A stretch of 64,000 bases of DNA from Eubacterium sp. (GCA_017450645.1 JAFSTE010000031.1:1-64000); one strand, 5' to 3'; numbered from the stretch's first letter, positions 7,737 through 16,306 are shown. Notes: generated from the sequence alone by a model not told the origin. Numbers and translations: made by a program.

Positions 7737-9296
7737 ATGAAAAAAATCACTTCATTTATTCTTGCTGCGGTTTTGGTAATCACCACGCTTTTTGCTATGC
7801 CGCTCAGCAGCTTTGCTGAGGACGAGGTTAAGCTTGGCGAGAACATTCTTGCAGTGTTTGACGACACTATTTACCACGATTACGACGAAAATACCGAGTA
7901 CGATATCGATAACTCTAATTCTCAGTTTTACTTTAAGCCGACTGAGACGGACTACTATACTATCGACTTTGATAACAGCGACTTTTATCTTGCGTTTAAC
8001 CCCGATGTAACCGTTGTTAACGAAAAGTATTACTATATGGAAAAGGGCACCGATTACCTTGTCAGCTTTGACTATGCGCCTACTGCTGAGGACGAGCAGA
8101 GAATCGGCGATTTTGATAATATGGTAGCTGAGGGTAAAGAGAGGGGCGACACAGGAACGGTATCTATTAATTTCCACGCCGAGTGTCACGCCGTTATTAA
8201 CAAGGCGCCCGAGTCACATTCCGACACCTACACCTTTGAGGTTGACGGCGACGAGGTACATATCACCGCTTATAAGAAGCCGATTACTCAGAGCGAGGAA
8301 ATAATTAATGTACCGAGCACTATCTTAGGTCTTCCCGTTACTCAGATTTCGGGTACAGAGGCGTTCAGATGGGCTTATAAGGCTAAGGAGATTAACATCC
8401 CTTCGTCGGTTAATAAGATTGCGTTTGCGGCGTTTAACTCAATGAAAGAAGCTGAAATTAATATAGCTAACCCGAATTGCGTATTCGAGGTTAGTAAGAC
8501 TATCGCTTCTATCGAGGTTAAAAACGGCGAGGCGAGCCAGCTTTCGTTCGATAAGCTCTTTGACCTCTATATCGCGGCTAACGGCGAGGGTATGAGCGAG
8601 CTCGAAAAGAGAGCGCTTAAAATCGCTATGAAGGCGCTTTACGATGTCGACTCGGACGGTAATGTTATCCTCTGGACGATTAACCCTGCCGCAACAATTA
8701 AATCTGCGCACTCGTCCACAACTCACGATTACGCGACGACCTACGGCAACAAGTTTATCGGCACCGACGCTCACACAATTACTACAACAACCAAGGCGTC
8801 GACCTGCACCGTTAACGGTAAAAAGACCGAAACCTGCTCCGATTGCGACTATGTTAAAGAGACTGCTCTTAAGCTCGCGGCGCACACGCCCGTAACCGAT
8901 AAGGCAGTTGCTCCGACCTTCGCAAAAGCAGGAAAGACCGAAGGCTCACACTGTAAGGTATGCGGTAAGATTCTTAAAGAGCAAAAGACAGTTGCAAAGC
9001 TCGTTCCTACAGCTACTTCAATTAAGTCGATTAAGGCTAAGAAAAAGGGCTTTACCGTAACCTGGGCTAAGAAAACTAAGAATAATACGGGCTACGAGCT
9101 TCAGTATTCTTTAAAGAGCAACTTCAGCAAAAAGACCACCAAAAAGATTAAGACCACTAAGACAACAACCTTTACAGCTAAGAAGCTTAAGGCTAAAAAG
9201 ACCTACTATGTCCGCATAAGAGCATACAAGGTCTACAAGGGCAAAACCTACTACTCCAAGTGGTCGGCAAAGAAATCAGTAAAAACTAAGAAATAA
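7737..9296 (+). CDS. Exported protein with Cys-pair and C-terminal FN3 domains
   Basis: 519 residues. The N-terminus is a standard signal peptide (MKKITSFILAAVLVITTLF, cleavage probably after SSFA). Residues 25-150 are acidic and Tyr/Asp-rich. Residues 180-290 include a leucine-rich-repeat-like stretch (ITQISGTEAFRWAYKAKEINIPSSVNKI, split here by eye). Two Cys-pair segments (CSDCDYVKET, CKVCGKILKEQ) follow, a repeat common in gut Firmicutes surface proteins. The last ~95 residues are a fibronectin type III-like domain rich in Lys, ending in SAKKSVKTKK. The following gene ends in a near-identical domain. Probably cell-surface or secreted; ligand unknown. ATG preceded by TGGAGG. Confidence 0.85.
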   Translation: MKKITSFILAAVLVITTLFAMPLSSFAEDEVKLGENILAVFDDTIYHDYDENTEYDIDNSNSQFYFKPTETDYYTIDFDNSDFYLAFNPDVTVVNEKYYYMEKGTDYLVSFDYAPTAEDEQRIGDFDNMVAEGKERGDTGTVSINFHAECHAVINKAPESHSDTYTFEVDGDEVHITAYKKPITQSEEIINVPSTILGLPVTQISGTEAFRWAYKAKEINIPSSVNKIAFAAFNSMKEAEINIANPNCVFEVSKTIASIEVKNGEASQLSFDKLFDLYIAANGEGMSELEKRALKIAMKALYDVDSDGNVILWTINPAATIKSAHSSTTHDYATTYGNKFIGTDAHTITTTTKASTCTVNGKKTETCSDCDYVKETALKLAAHTPVTDKAVAPTFAKAGKTEGSHCKVCGKILKEQKTVAKLVPTATSIKSIKAKKKGFTVTWAKKTKNNTGYELQYSLKSNFSKKTTKKIKTTKTTTFTAKKLKAKKTYYVRIRAYKVYKGKTYYSKWSAKKSVKTKK

Positions 9297-9297
9297 T

Positions 9298-9325
9298 AAA
9301 TGCTCCCGAAGGGGAGCATTTTTAT
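9298..9325 (+). terminator. Intrinsic terminator
   Basis: AATGCTCCC/GGGAGCATT with a GAAG loop and a T-run. Confidence 0.88.
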
Positions 9326-9370
9326 TTCAGACTCAATACTCATTGAGAGGAGTTTGCAAGGACGCAATTC

Positions 9371-9399
9371 TTGACACATTAAACATAATGTAGTATATT
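9371..9399 (+). promoter_or_regulatory. Strong sigma-A-type promoter
   Basis: TTGACA at 9371, 17-base spacer, TATATT at 9394, upstream of the BspA-type gene. Confidence 0.75.
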
Positions 9400-9438
9400 T
9401 AATTCATAAATATTGCTATATGAAAGGATGTTAAATTT

Positions 9439-11424
9439 ATGAAGAAAATAATCAGTATTGTGCTGTCGGTTGTTATGCTGCTGTCGCTCACTGCAGGGCT
9501 TGACTTTTCAGCTTACGCATTCGACCCAACCGGACAAATCGGCGACGACGTAACCTATTCGTTTGATGACACAACAGGTACGCTTACCATCAGCGGTACG
9601 GGTGAAACATATAACTATGATGATACTGCTTATGACGAATCTAAGCATTCACCTTTCCAATCTTCAACAGAGATTGATAGTGTTGTTGTAGAAGAGGGTG
9701 TTACTAAATTAGGTAAGTACTTGTTTTGTTACAGCTCAATAACAAAAATCACTTTGCCCGTCTCATTGAAAACAATCGGCAACTATGCTTTTATGAACTG
9801 TAAAAGCTTAGTTTCCGCCGAATTGCAGGAGGGACTTAAATCTATTACATACGGAGCATTTTTGAATTGCGAAAGCTTAGTAGATATTCAGATACCTTCT
9901 ACTTCTTATATTGATAACTATGCATTTTCTCATTGCTCAAGCATTGAAGAACTTACTATTCCTGATACAGCAATAATTCATTGTGGCGCATTTCATAGTT
10001 GCACAAGTTTAAAGAAAATTAATATTCCTGATACCGTTTGTGAAATTGAATCTGATGCATTTTCTGAGTGCTTAAGCTTAGAGGAAATCCGTATTCCTAA
10101 AAAGTGTACCAAGATTCGCCCTTCATGTTTTCAGGGTTGCGGTGGATTAAAAAAGATTACTGTTGTAAGTGGTAATGCTAAGTACGACAGTAGAGATAAC
10201 TGCAATGCAATAATTAACACCGAAAGCAACACAATTGTACGTGGTTGCAAAAATACCAAGATTCCTTCGGGCATAAAGTATATAGGCTCATATGCCTTTG
10301 ATTATAGTAAAGGTCTTGAAAAAATTACAATTCCTAAAGGGATTATTACAATTAGTGATTATGCTTTTTCATATTGTCCGGACTTAAAAACCGTAAGTTT
10401 ACCCAAAAGTTTAAAGTATTTAAAGACAGGTGCTTTTGCTTTTTGTAAATCTATGAAAACGTATAAAGTTAATTCAAAGAATAAGTATTTCTCTGCAAAA
10501 AACGGCATATTGTATAACAAGAAAAAGACAGAACTTGCATATTATCCTGTTGGTAAAACTGTAACTACTTTTACTGTACCTAAAAAAGTAAAAAATATTG
10601 GTGATTACGCATTTTCCGGCTCGAGAAACCTAAAAAATGTTAAGCTTCAAAAAGGTTTGAAATCAATAAATATATATGCTTTCAGTGGTTGTAAAAAGCT
10701 TGAATCATTAAAAATTCCTAAAGGCTGCAAAAATGTTTGGAGTTATGCTTTAGAAGATTGTAAAAAACTTAAAGAGTTAACTTTCTACAAGGGAACAACA
10801 TTTACACAGGATACATTCGGCGAATATTATGATAGTGAAACCGGGAAAACACGTGCATTCACTTATATTGAAAAAATAAACTTTAAAGGCACATTTAAGG
10901 ATTTGAATACGCCAACTGTATATTACGATGGCGGCGAAGGCGACGGTGCAGGCGTTCCTATAAATGAATTCTTCCCAGAAATTAATATCTTCTGCACTAA
11001 CGGACTTGTACAAGGTGAGCACAAATGCTACGAAAAGGATGCTAAGGTAACCAAGCAGCCGACATTTAAGTCAACCGGCAAAAAGGTTTACAAATGTAAA
11101 GACTGTAAAAAGAAGATTACCGTAACTCTGCCGAAACTCGGCAAGGCTAAGCTCAGCAAGGTAACTAAGGGCAAGCGTTCCTTTACCGCTAAGTGGAGCA
11201 AGGTAGCTAATGTCGGCGGATATCAGATTCAGTATTCAACCTATAAGAGCATGAAGAATGCCAAGAAGGTTAAGATTAAGGGCAATAAGACCTTTAAGAA
11301 GACCGTTAAGAACCTTAAGGGCGGCAAGAAATACTTCGTGCGCATAAGAGCGTATAAGAAGATTAACGGCAAAACCAAATACTCCGCTTGGTCGGCAAAG
11401 AAGTCAGTAAAAACTAAGAAATAA
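9439..11424 (+). CDS. BspA-type leucine-rich-repeat exported protein with FN3 domain
   Basis: 661 residues. A signal peptide (MKKIISIVLSVVMLLSLTAG, cleavage after AYA) is followed by a short GTLTISGTG strand. Then come about 14 BspA/TpLRR repeats of roughly 23 residues (for example LKTIGNYAFMNCKSL and IPDTVCEIESDAFSECLSL), up to about residue 480. A Cys-pair segment (YKCKDCKKKIT) and a Lys-rich FN3-like domain ending SAKKSVKTKK close the protein. BspA repeats in oral and gut bacteria mediate adhesion, so a surface role is likely. The repeat part uses mainly A/T-ending codons (AAA, ATT), while the C-terminal module uses mainly AAG and C-ending codons, suggesting the module was joined or converted from a resident gene. 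Confidence 0.9.
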   Translation: MKKIISIVLSVVMLLSLTAGLDFSAYAFDPTGQIGDDVTYSFDDTTGTLTISGTGETYNYDDTAYDESKHSPFQSSTEIDSVVVEEGVTKLGKYLFCYSSITKITLPVSLKTIGNYAFMNCKSLVSAELQEGLKSITYGAFLNCESLVDIQIPSTSYIDNYAFSHCSSIEELTIPDTAIIHCGAFHSCTSLKKINIPDTVCEIESDAFSECLSLEEIRIPKKCTKIRPSCFQGCGGLKKITVVSGNAKYDSRDNCNAIINTESNTIVRGCKNTKIPSGIKYIGSYAFDYSKGLEKITIPKGIITISDYAFSYCPDLKTVSLPKSLKYLKTGAFAFCKSMKTYKVNSKNKYFSAKNGILYNKKKTELAYYPVGKTVTTFTVPKKVKNIGDYAFSGSRNLKNVKLQKGLKSINIYAFSGCKKLESLKIPKGCKNVWSYALEDCKKLKELTFYKGTTFTQDTFGEYYDSETGKTRAFTYIEKINFKGTFKDLNTPTVYYDGGEGDGAGVPINEFFPEINIFCTNGLVQGEHKCYEKDAKVTKQPTFKSTGKKVYKCKDCKKKITVTLPKLGKAKLSKVTKGKRSFTAKWSKVANVGGYQIQYSTYKSMKNAKKVKIKGNKTFKKTVKNLKGGKKYFVRIRAYKKINGKTKYSAWSAKKSVKTKK

Positions 11425-11426
11425 GA

Positions 11427-11452
11427 ACAGCTCCCGTAGGGGAGCTTTCTTA
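11427..11452 (+). terminator. Intrinsic terminator
   Basis: AGCTCCC/GGGAGCT hairpin with GTAG loop, followed by a T-rich tail; nearly the same hairpin as after the preceding exported protein. Confidence 0.75.
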
Positions 11453-11456
11453 TTTC

Positions 11457-11698
11457 AGTGGACAGTGGATAGTGGATAGTGTAGTCGCACTCAAACCGGC
11501 AAGCCCTACAAATTACACCGCTCCCGTTACACAGTGGTGCCTAATTTATAACAGCCGTGCGCAGCACCCTTCACTGTCCACTGTTCACTGTCAACTGTCC
11601 ACTAATTACACCGCTCCCATTACACAGTGCTGCCTTATTTATAACAGCCGTGCGCAGCACCCTTCACTGTCCACTGTTCACTGTTCACTGTCCACTAA
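11457..11698. repeat. Short-repeat-ended intergenic element (copy E1), core duplicated
   Basis: The left end is iterated CAGTGGA/TAGTGGA units and the right end the inverted form (CACTGTCCACTGTTCACTG). The core is present twice in tandem with a 93-base period (11511-11603 and 11604-11696, only a few differences). Each core holds TTTATAACAGCCGTGCGCAGCACCC. No credible gene: the open frame across it exists only because of the repeat. It is related to elements at 16307, 19918 and 40840. Confidence 0.75.
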
Positions 11699-11765
11699 TT
11701 AACAAATTATTCTTAATTTGTTAAATAAAAGTTCTCAACTTTTATATTTAGTTAATATTTATGTA

Positions 11766-11794
11766 TTGACAAGTTAATAAATTAATTTTATTAT
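11766..11794 (+). promoter_or_regulatory. Strong sigma-A-type promoter
   Basis: TTGACA at 11766, 17-base spacer, TATTAT at 11789, upstream of the C39-like peptidase gene. Confidence 0.75.
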
Positions 11795-11824
11795 GTTTAT
11801 AGTATTTGAAAAGGGCGTATAGAT

Positions 11825-13186
11825 ATGTCGAAAAAGATTATTGCATTAGTATTATCATTAGTAATTGTGGCTTCAATTCCGATTGAGGTCTTTGCTATTA
11901 TACCTAAGGACAGCTCAATGCAGTTTAACGACGATAATATCGTACTTCAGGCACAGGTTAATAACGAGGAGAATAAGGACGAGTACAGCGATATTGTAGA
12001 GCTTTATATTAAGCCATACTCAGATAGTGCTGAGCTTTATTTTAAACAGTCTATTATGTCGCTTAGGATTGAGGAGTATAACCTGCTTTTAGGTAAGTGG
12101 GTAGAGCTTGAATACTCTAATCAGGGTAAGTACTTCAGTCTTGATAACCTGCAGCCGAACACCTATCACATTATTAAGGTGTATTTCGGCGATAAGTTTA
12201 ACGGTCTTTACACCTTCTACACTAAGCCCTCTAACATCCGCAAGGTGCAAAACGAGGTTTCTAAGAGTAATGTAATACTCGAGTGGTCCAACCCTAACAA
12301 CCTCGTTACCGAGATTTACAGACGCGAAATCGAGGTTGAGGAGCTCGAGGAAGCGGACACCGACGCTAAAGAGGCTGACGAAGAAAGCGAAGAAACCGAG
12401 CCCGAAAAGGTTATCGTTAAAACCGGAAAGTGGGAGCTTTTAAGGAGAAAAAGAGGTAGTAAGTATAAGGACGCTACCGTTAACCCCGACACCTATTATC
12501 AGTACAGAATAAGATATATCTGCAGGAATAATAACGGCGAGGAGTACTCCGACTACAAGCAGTTCGAGGATATCTATGTTCCGTTTGAAATAAACAATAT
12601 TTTAGAAGCGAACGGCTATATTATTGTTCGCCAGAACGACCCGCTTAATAAGACTATTCCGTATCCTTACTATAAGGAGAACGACAACAGAACTATCGGC
12701 TCAAGCGGCTGCGGCGTATGTTCGTCGCTGATGGTTATTCGTAACCTGACTAACTACGCGCCCACGCTCGAAGCGTACACTAACGAGCTGCTTAAAATCG
12801 GCGCAAGAGAACCGTACGGCTCTAATATGTTCAAAATCGCTTCTTATATGAAAAATAAATATCACCTTAATTACACCGTAACTAAGGACGAGCAAAAGCT
12901 TAAAGCCGCAATTAAGTCGGGCAAAATGGCTGTAGCCCATGTAGGTCAAAACCGCTTGTTCGCCGTAACCGGCGGCCACTTTGTGGCTGTTGTAGGCGTT
13001 GTTAAGGGCAAGGGCGGCGAGGATATGGCTATCGTGCTCGACCCGTATTTCTCGGTAAGTAAATATAACGACAAGCGCCGCAAGGAAGCGGGCATAAGAT
13101 ACTCTAATAACGGTATCGTAACCTGTCCGTTTTCCGCTCTTAAAGAGGACGGACGCGGCGAAATGTTTACAATCTTTTCTAAATAG
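11825..13186 (+). CDS. Exported C39-like cysteine peptidase with FN3-like region
   Basis: 453 residues. A signal peptide (IIALVLSLVIVASIPIEVFA) is followed by ~230 residues that look like two FN3-type beta domains (TYHIIKVYFG, TYYQYRIRYIC), interrupted by a very acidic Glu-rich insert at about residues 175-200. The last ~180 residues match the papain-fold peptidase C39-like family: catalytic Cys in SSGCGVCSSLMV, then GGHFVAVVGVV with the His, and an Asp at VLDPYF. Such proteins may cleave peptides or cell-wall cross-links at the surface; the substrate is unknown. The site before the ATG (AAAGGGCG) is weak. The GH13 gene begins 10 bases downstream. Confidence 0.82.
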   Translation: MSKKIIALVLSLVIVASIPIEVFAIIPKDSSMQFNDDNIVLQAQVNNEENKDEYSDIVELYIKPYSDSAELYFKQSIMSLRIEEYNLLLGKWVELEYSNQGKYFSLDNLQPNTYHIIKVYFGDKFNGLYTFYTKPSNIRKVQNEVSKSNVILEWSNPNNLVTEIYRREIEVEELEEADTDAKEADEESEETEPEKVIVKTGKWELLRRKRGSKYKDATVNPDTYYQYRIRYICRNNNGEEYSDYKQFEDIYVPFEINNILEANGYIIVRQNDPLNKTIPYPYYKENDNRTIGSSGCGVCSSLMVIRNLTNYAPTLEAYTNELLKIGAREPYGSNMFKIASYMKNKYHLNYTVTKDEQKLKAAIKSGKMAVAHVGQNRLFAVTGGHFVAVVGVVKGKGGEDMAIVLDPYFSVSKYNDKRRKEAGIRYSNNGIVTCPFSALKEDGRGEMFTIFSK

Positions 13187-13196
13187 AGGTGTAAAA

Positions 13197-15098
13197 ATGC
13201 TTAAAATTACTCCTTCTACTACGCTTAAAGAGGCTATGGTAAACCCGATGGCTAAGGATGTTATCGAAAAGCTTATGTTAGCGCTTCGGCTTCCTGCGGA
13301 TTTACCTAATAAAAGCGGCGTTTTCGGCTCGCTTAAATTCAAGACTCTTACCACCTTAACCGCAGGTCTGCTCGACAAAAACACCGTTCAGACCATCTGC
13401 GATATGCTCAATCTCGAAAAGGACGAGGTCATCACAGACGAGGGCGAGCTTAAGGAAAAATGGTGGAAAGAAGCCATTATTTACCAGATTTATCCTCGCT
13501 CGTTTTACGACTCGAACGGCGACGGTATCGGCGATTTAAGGGGCATAATTCAAAAGCTTGATTACCTTAGTGAACTCGGCGTCACCGCAATCTGGTGTTC
13601 GCCGTTTTACGATTCTCCTAACGACGACAACGGCTACGATATCCGCGATTACCAAAAGATTATGGCGGATTTCGGCACTATGGAGGACTTCGACGAGCTG
13701 CTCGACGAGGTGCATAAGCGCGGTATGAAGCTGATTATCGACCTTGTTGTTAACCACACGAGCGACGAGCATTACTGGTTTAAAGAGGCGCTCAAGGGCA
13801 AGGACAACCCGTACCACGACTACTACATCTGGCGCGATGCGACCGACGGCGACAAGACCCCGCCGAACAACTGGCTGAGCCTGTTTAAAGGTCCCGCGTG
13901 GAATTATTACGAAAAACTTGACGAGTGGGCGATGCACCTTTTCAGCAAAAAGCAGATGGATTTGAACTGGGAAAACGAAAAGGTACGCGAGAGCATCTAC
14001 GAAATGATGCTGTTCTGGCTCGACAAGGGCATTGACGGCTTCAGAATGGACGTAATTAACTTTATCAGCAAGCAGGAAGGCTTACCCGATGCAAACGCGT
14101 TTTTAGGGCTCCTGACGGGCTACAAGGGCGCTGAATACTACTTCTACGGACCGAAGCTCCACGATTATCTAAAGGAAATGCGCTCACGCACGTTCGGCAA
14201 GTACGACGTTTACACCGTCGGCGAGTGCGGCGGCGCGGGAATAGAGATGGACAAAATGCTCACTGCGGACTTTCGCGGCGAGCTTGACACAGTGTTTAAC
14301 TTTGACTTTCTGATAAACCAGGGGCACACGAATTACGACTATTTCGAGTTTGATTTGTTTGAAGCTATGAAGGAGTTTGAAAAGTTTCAGACCCGCTACA
14401 CAAACCACTGCTGGCCGGCTGTGTTCTTTGAAAATCACGACAATCCGCGTATAGTTAATAAGGTCGATAAAAGCGGACTTTACAGGGAGGATATCTCTAA
14501 GCTTTGCGTGCTTATTGAAATGACCTTAAAGGGTACGCCATATATCTATCAGGGTCAGGAGCTTTCGATGGGCGGCGGCTGCTTTGAGAGTATAGACGAT
14601 ATAGACGACAGAGAAGCTATCGGCCACTACAACGAGCTGCTGGCAAAAGGCAAAAGCGCAGATAAGGCGTTTAAAAGGGTTGCCCGCGGCACAAGGGATA
14701 ACGCAAGGCTTCCGTTTCAGTGGTCGGACACCGAAAACGCAGGCTTTACGACGGGTACGCCCTGGCTTAAAACCGCGAGCGACTACCGCTACTATAACGC
14801 CGAGGACGAGGCAAACAGAAGCGACAGCGTTCTGAATTTCTATAAAAAAGCTATCGCGCTCAGAAAGAACAGCAAAACGCTTATTTACGGCGATTTTATT
14901 AAGGTTGAGGGCATAAAAAAGCCGCTTTACTGCTACTACCGCAAGGGTGAGGGCGAGCAATACTTTGTAATGCTCAATCTGTCAAACAAGCCGCACGGCT
15001 GTCCGGTTGACACCGGTGATATGATGCTTGTGCTTGGCACAAAAGAAAACCCTGCCGACATCTTAAGACCGTTTGAGGGCAGAGTTTATAAGCTATAA
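13197..15098 (+). CDS. GH13 alpha-glucosidase / oligo-1,6-glucosidase with N-terminal extension
   Basis: 633 residues. The glycoside hydrolase family 13 barrel starts at about residue 88 (KWWKEAIIYQIYPRSFYDSNGDGIGDLRG, split by family convention). All catalytic regions are intact: DLVVNHTSDEH, GFRMDVINF (nucleophile Asp), VGECGG (acid/base Glu) and FFENHDNPR (third Asp). It should release glucose from malto- or isomalto-oligosaccharides in the cytoplasm, since no signal peptide is seen. The first ~85 residues (starting LKITPSTTLKEAMVNPMAKD) are an extra helical domain absent from classical enzymes of ~560 residues. ATG preceded by AGAGGTG. Confidence 0.92.
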   Translation: MLKITPSTTLKEAMVNPMAKDVIEKLMLALRLPADLPNKSGVFGSLKFKTLTTLTAGLLDKNTVQTICDMLNLEKDEVITDEGELKEKWWKEAIIYQIYPRSFYDSNGDGIGDLRGIIQKLDYLSELGVTAIWCSPFYDSPNDDNGYDIRDYQKIMADFGTMEDFDELLDEVHKRGMKLIIDLVVNHTSDEHYWFKEALKGKDNPYHDYYIWRDATDGDKTPPNNWLSLFKGPAWNYYEKLDEWAMHLFSKKQMDLNWENEKVRESIYEMMLFWLDKGIDGFRMDVINFISKQEGLPDANAFLGLLTGYKGAEYYFYGPKLHDYLKEMRSRTFGKYDVYTVGECGGAGIEMDKMLTADFRGELDTVFNFDFLINQGHTNYDYFEFDLFEAMKEFEKFQTRYTNHCWPAVFFENHDNPRIVNKVDKSGLYREDISKLCVLIEMTLKGTPYIYQGQELSMGGGCFESIDDIDDREAIGHYNELLAKGKSADKAFKRVARGTRDNARLPFQWSDTENAGFTTGTPWLKTASDYRYYNAEDEANRSDSVLNFYKKAIALRKNSKTLIYGDFIKVEGIKKPLYCYYRKGEGEQYFVMLNLSNKPHGCPVDTGDMMLVLGTKENPADILRPFEGRVYKL

Positions 15099-15102
15099 AA
15101 AT

Positions 15103-15139
15103 AAAAAAGACCTACATCAAATGATGTTAGGTCTTTTTT
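15103..15139. terminator. Bidirectional terminator
   Basis: AAAAAAGACCTA ... TAGGTCTTTTTT hairpin; it ends the GH13 gene and could also stop transcription from the tRNA side. Confidence 0.85.
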
Positions 15140-15276
15140 GGTGCTGGTGACCGGACTTTCGTCAAAGCAAATTTCGTGATTGAAGCAAAATGCAAGCATT
15201 TGCTAAAAATCACTTCATATGCTTCTCCTCTCCCCAAAAAATCTTTGATTTTTCGGGGTCCCCTCGGTTCAAGTCC
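15139..15276 (-). repeat. tRNA-associated structured element (type B) with a tRNA-Leu 3'-end copy
   Basis: Bases 15139-15158 repeat exactly the last 20 bases of the tRNA-Leu at 15321-15340. An inverted 12-base copy of its T-arm (CGGTTCAAGTCC) lies at 15265-15276. On the tRNA strand the body carries AGGAGAAGCATATGAAG, then a long hairpin (GTGATT ... AGCAAATGC/GCATTTTGCT ... AATCAC). A related body without a tRNA occurs at 40684-40830. The ATG after the AGGAG is stopped two codons later, so protein coding is unlikely. Confidence 0.65.
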
Positions 15277-15285
15277 TCGATATAA

Positions 15286-15320
15286 ATAAAAAGGACATAC
15301 CCGAAGGTATGCCTTTTTAT
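15286..15320. terminator. Bidirectional terminator of tRNA-Leu
   Basis: ATAAAAAGGACATACC ... GGTATGCCTTTTTAT hairpin directly after the encoded CCA. Confidence 0.85.
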
Positions 15321-15407
15321 TGGTGCTGGTGACCGGACTTGAACCGGTACGGTATTTCTACCGAGGGATTTTAAGTCCCTTGCGTCTGCCGATTTCGCCA
15401 CACCAGC
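15321..15407 (-). tRNA. tRNA-Leu, anticodon TAA
   Basis: 87 bases with encoded CCA. Acceptor stem GCTGGTG/CACCAGC, anticodon loop CTTAAAA (UAA, reads UUA), long variable arm and GGTTCAAGTCC T-arm are visible. Confidence 0.96.
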
Positions 15408-15444
15408 ACATCTTTAATTATATTAATGTATTTTGTACTTAAAG

Positions 15445-16125
15445 TCAAGATAAATTATCACTTTTAATAATTTTTCCGTCTTCAACAGCCCAGGCGATAA
15501 TCATTTTAGGCATATCGCGCGCGGAGTAATCTGCCGCTTTGTTAAGGTATCTTTCAAGCGCCTCCTCCTCAACAAGCTCGTACAACGCGCAAAGCTGCGA
15601 ATTAGTATAGTTTGTGTAGGTGGTGTCCATATTAAGCATATCGGGAGTATTATAAAAATCATCACTAAGCAGACTTATGTATTTTTTATAAGCAGCAGTA
15701 ACAGCAGGGGAGGTATGCTCTGTTACTTCTCCTGTATCTTCTACTATTTCAATATCAACATCATTTACAATATCTTTATCTATAACTTTATCATTATCTT
15801 TATTTATATCTATATCGGTATTTTTGGTATTTTTTGAAATACCACTTGATACGGTCGTATTGTTATTCCACCTTTTTGCGATATTCTGTCTATTTTTAGC
15901 GCAGGTTTCCTCATACTTCTTATTATTAATGTTAAAAATCTGCTTAATGCTAATCCATAAAATGTTTAAAACTCCGTCCGAAGTGTAAAAGTCAGTACCG
16001 TCGCACTGATAATCATATATCGCTTTCAGCAGGATACCTCTTTGCTCGTCGGTAAGTAAATCGAGCTGCTCCCTCCAGTTTTTCATCATTAAAAACGCGA
16101 CTTCCGACTGCTTACTGTTTGACAT
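15445..16125 (-). CDS. DUF6291-like protein, phage/plasmid replication type
   Basis: 226 residues, AT-rich. The N-terminal half (VAFLMMKNWREQLDLLTDEQRGIL, then AIYDYQCDG, then CAKNRQNIAKRW) has the helical layout of DUF6291-type proteins found in phage and integrative elements. The centre is a low-complexity Asp/Asn/Ile run (NTDIDINKDNDKV), also usual in that group. The C-terminus is helical (LNKAADYSARDMPKMIIAWA). The start at 16125 is preferred to the ATG 18 bases upstream because GAAGG sits seven bases before it. The gene lies 37 bases upstream of tRNA-Leu on the same strand, so it may be a remnant of an integrated element. Family assignment is from memory. Confidence 0.65.
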   Translation of the reverse strand: MSNSKQSEVAFLMMKNWREQLDLLTDEQRGILLKAIYDYQCDGTDFYTSDGVLNILWISIKQIFNINNKKYEETCAKNRQNIAKRWNNNTTVSSGISKNTKNTDIDINKDNDKVIDKDIVNDVDIEIVEDTGEVTEHTSPAVTAAYKKYISLLSDDFYNTPDMLNMDTTYTNYTNSQLCALYELVEEEALERYLNKAADYSARDMPKMIIAWAVEDGKIIKSDNLS

Positions 16126-16164
16126 AAAATAACCTTCTTTCATTAATTTTAAAAGGTAATAATA

Positions 16165-16204
16165 AAAAACCCCTTCACTATTAGAGTGAAAAAGGGTATT
16201 TTTA
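16165..16204. terminator. Terminator-like hairpin in the leader of the DUF6291-like gene
   Basis: CCCCTTCAC ... GTGAAAAAGGG with T-runs on both strands. It lies 40 bases before the start codon, so it could be an attenuator or the end of a lost gene. Confidence 0.5.
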
Positions 16205-16298
16205 TTCAGGTTTTATGCATATTTGGACAGTAATTTTTTAAAAAAAATATTTTTTTAGCGTTTTATTCACGATTTATGCATAATGAATAATTTATTCA
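16201..16298. repeat. Direct repeats, iteron-like
   Basis: TTTATTCA-N-G-N-TTTATGCATA occurs at 16201-16221 and 16262-16282 (21 bases, two mismatches, 61 bases apart). A third TTTATTCA lies at 16291 inside the palindrome AATGAATAATTTATTCATT. The block sits directly upstream of the DUF6291-like gene. Confidence 0.55.
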
Positions 16299-16306
16299 TT
16301 ACATAC

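Noticed and set aside
11511-11696. Possible CRISPR array
   Set aside because: Only two units, no spacer between them, and the period is far larger than a CRISPR repeat; no cas genes.
11472-11702. 76-codon open frame over the E1 element
   Set aside because: It is open only because a 93-base repeat lacks stops; the protein is a repeat of itself with no ribosome site.
15210-15401. 63-codon frame on the minus strand starting MAKSADARDLKSLG
   Set aside because: It is the translation of the tRNA-Leu gene and the flanking element.
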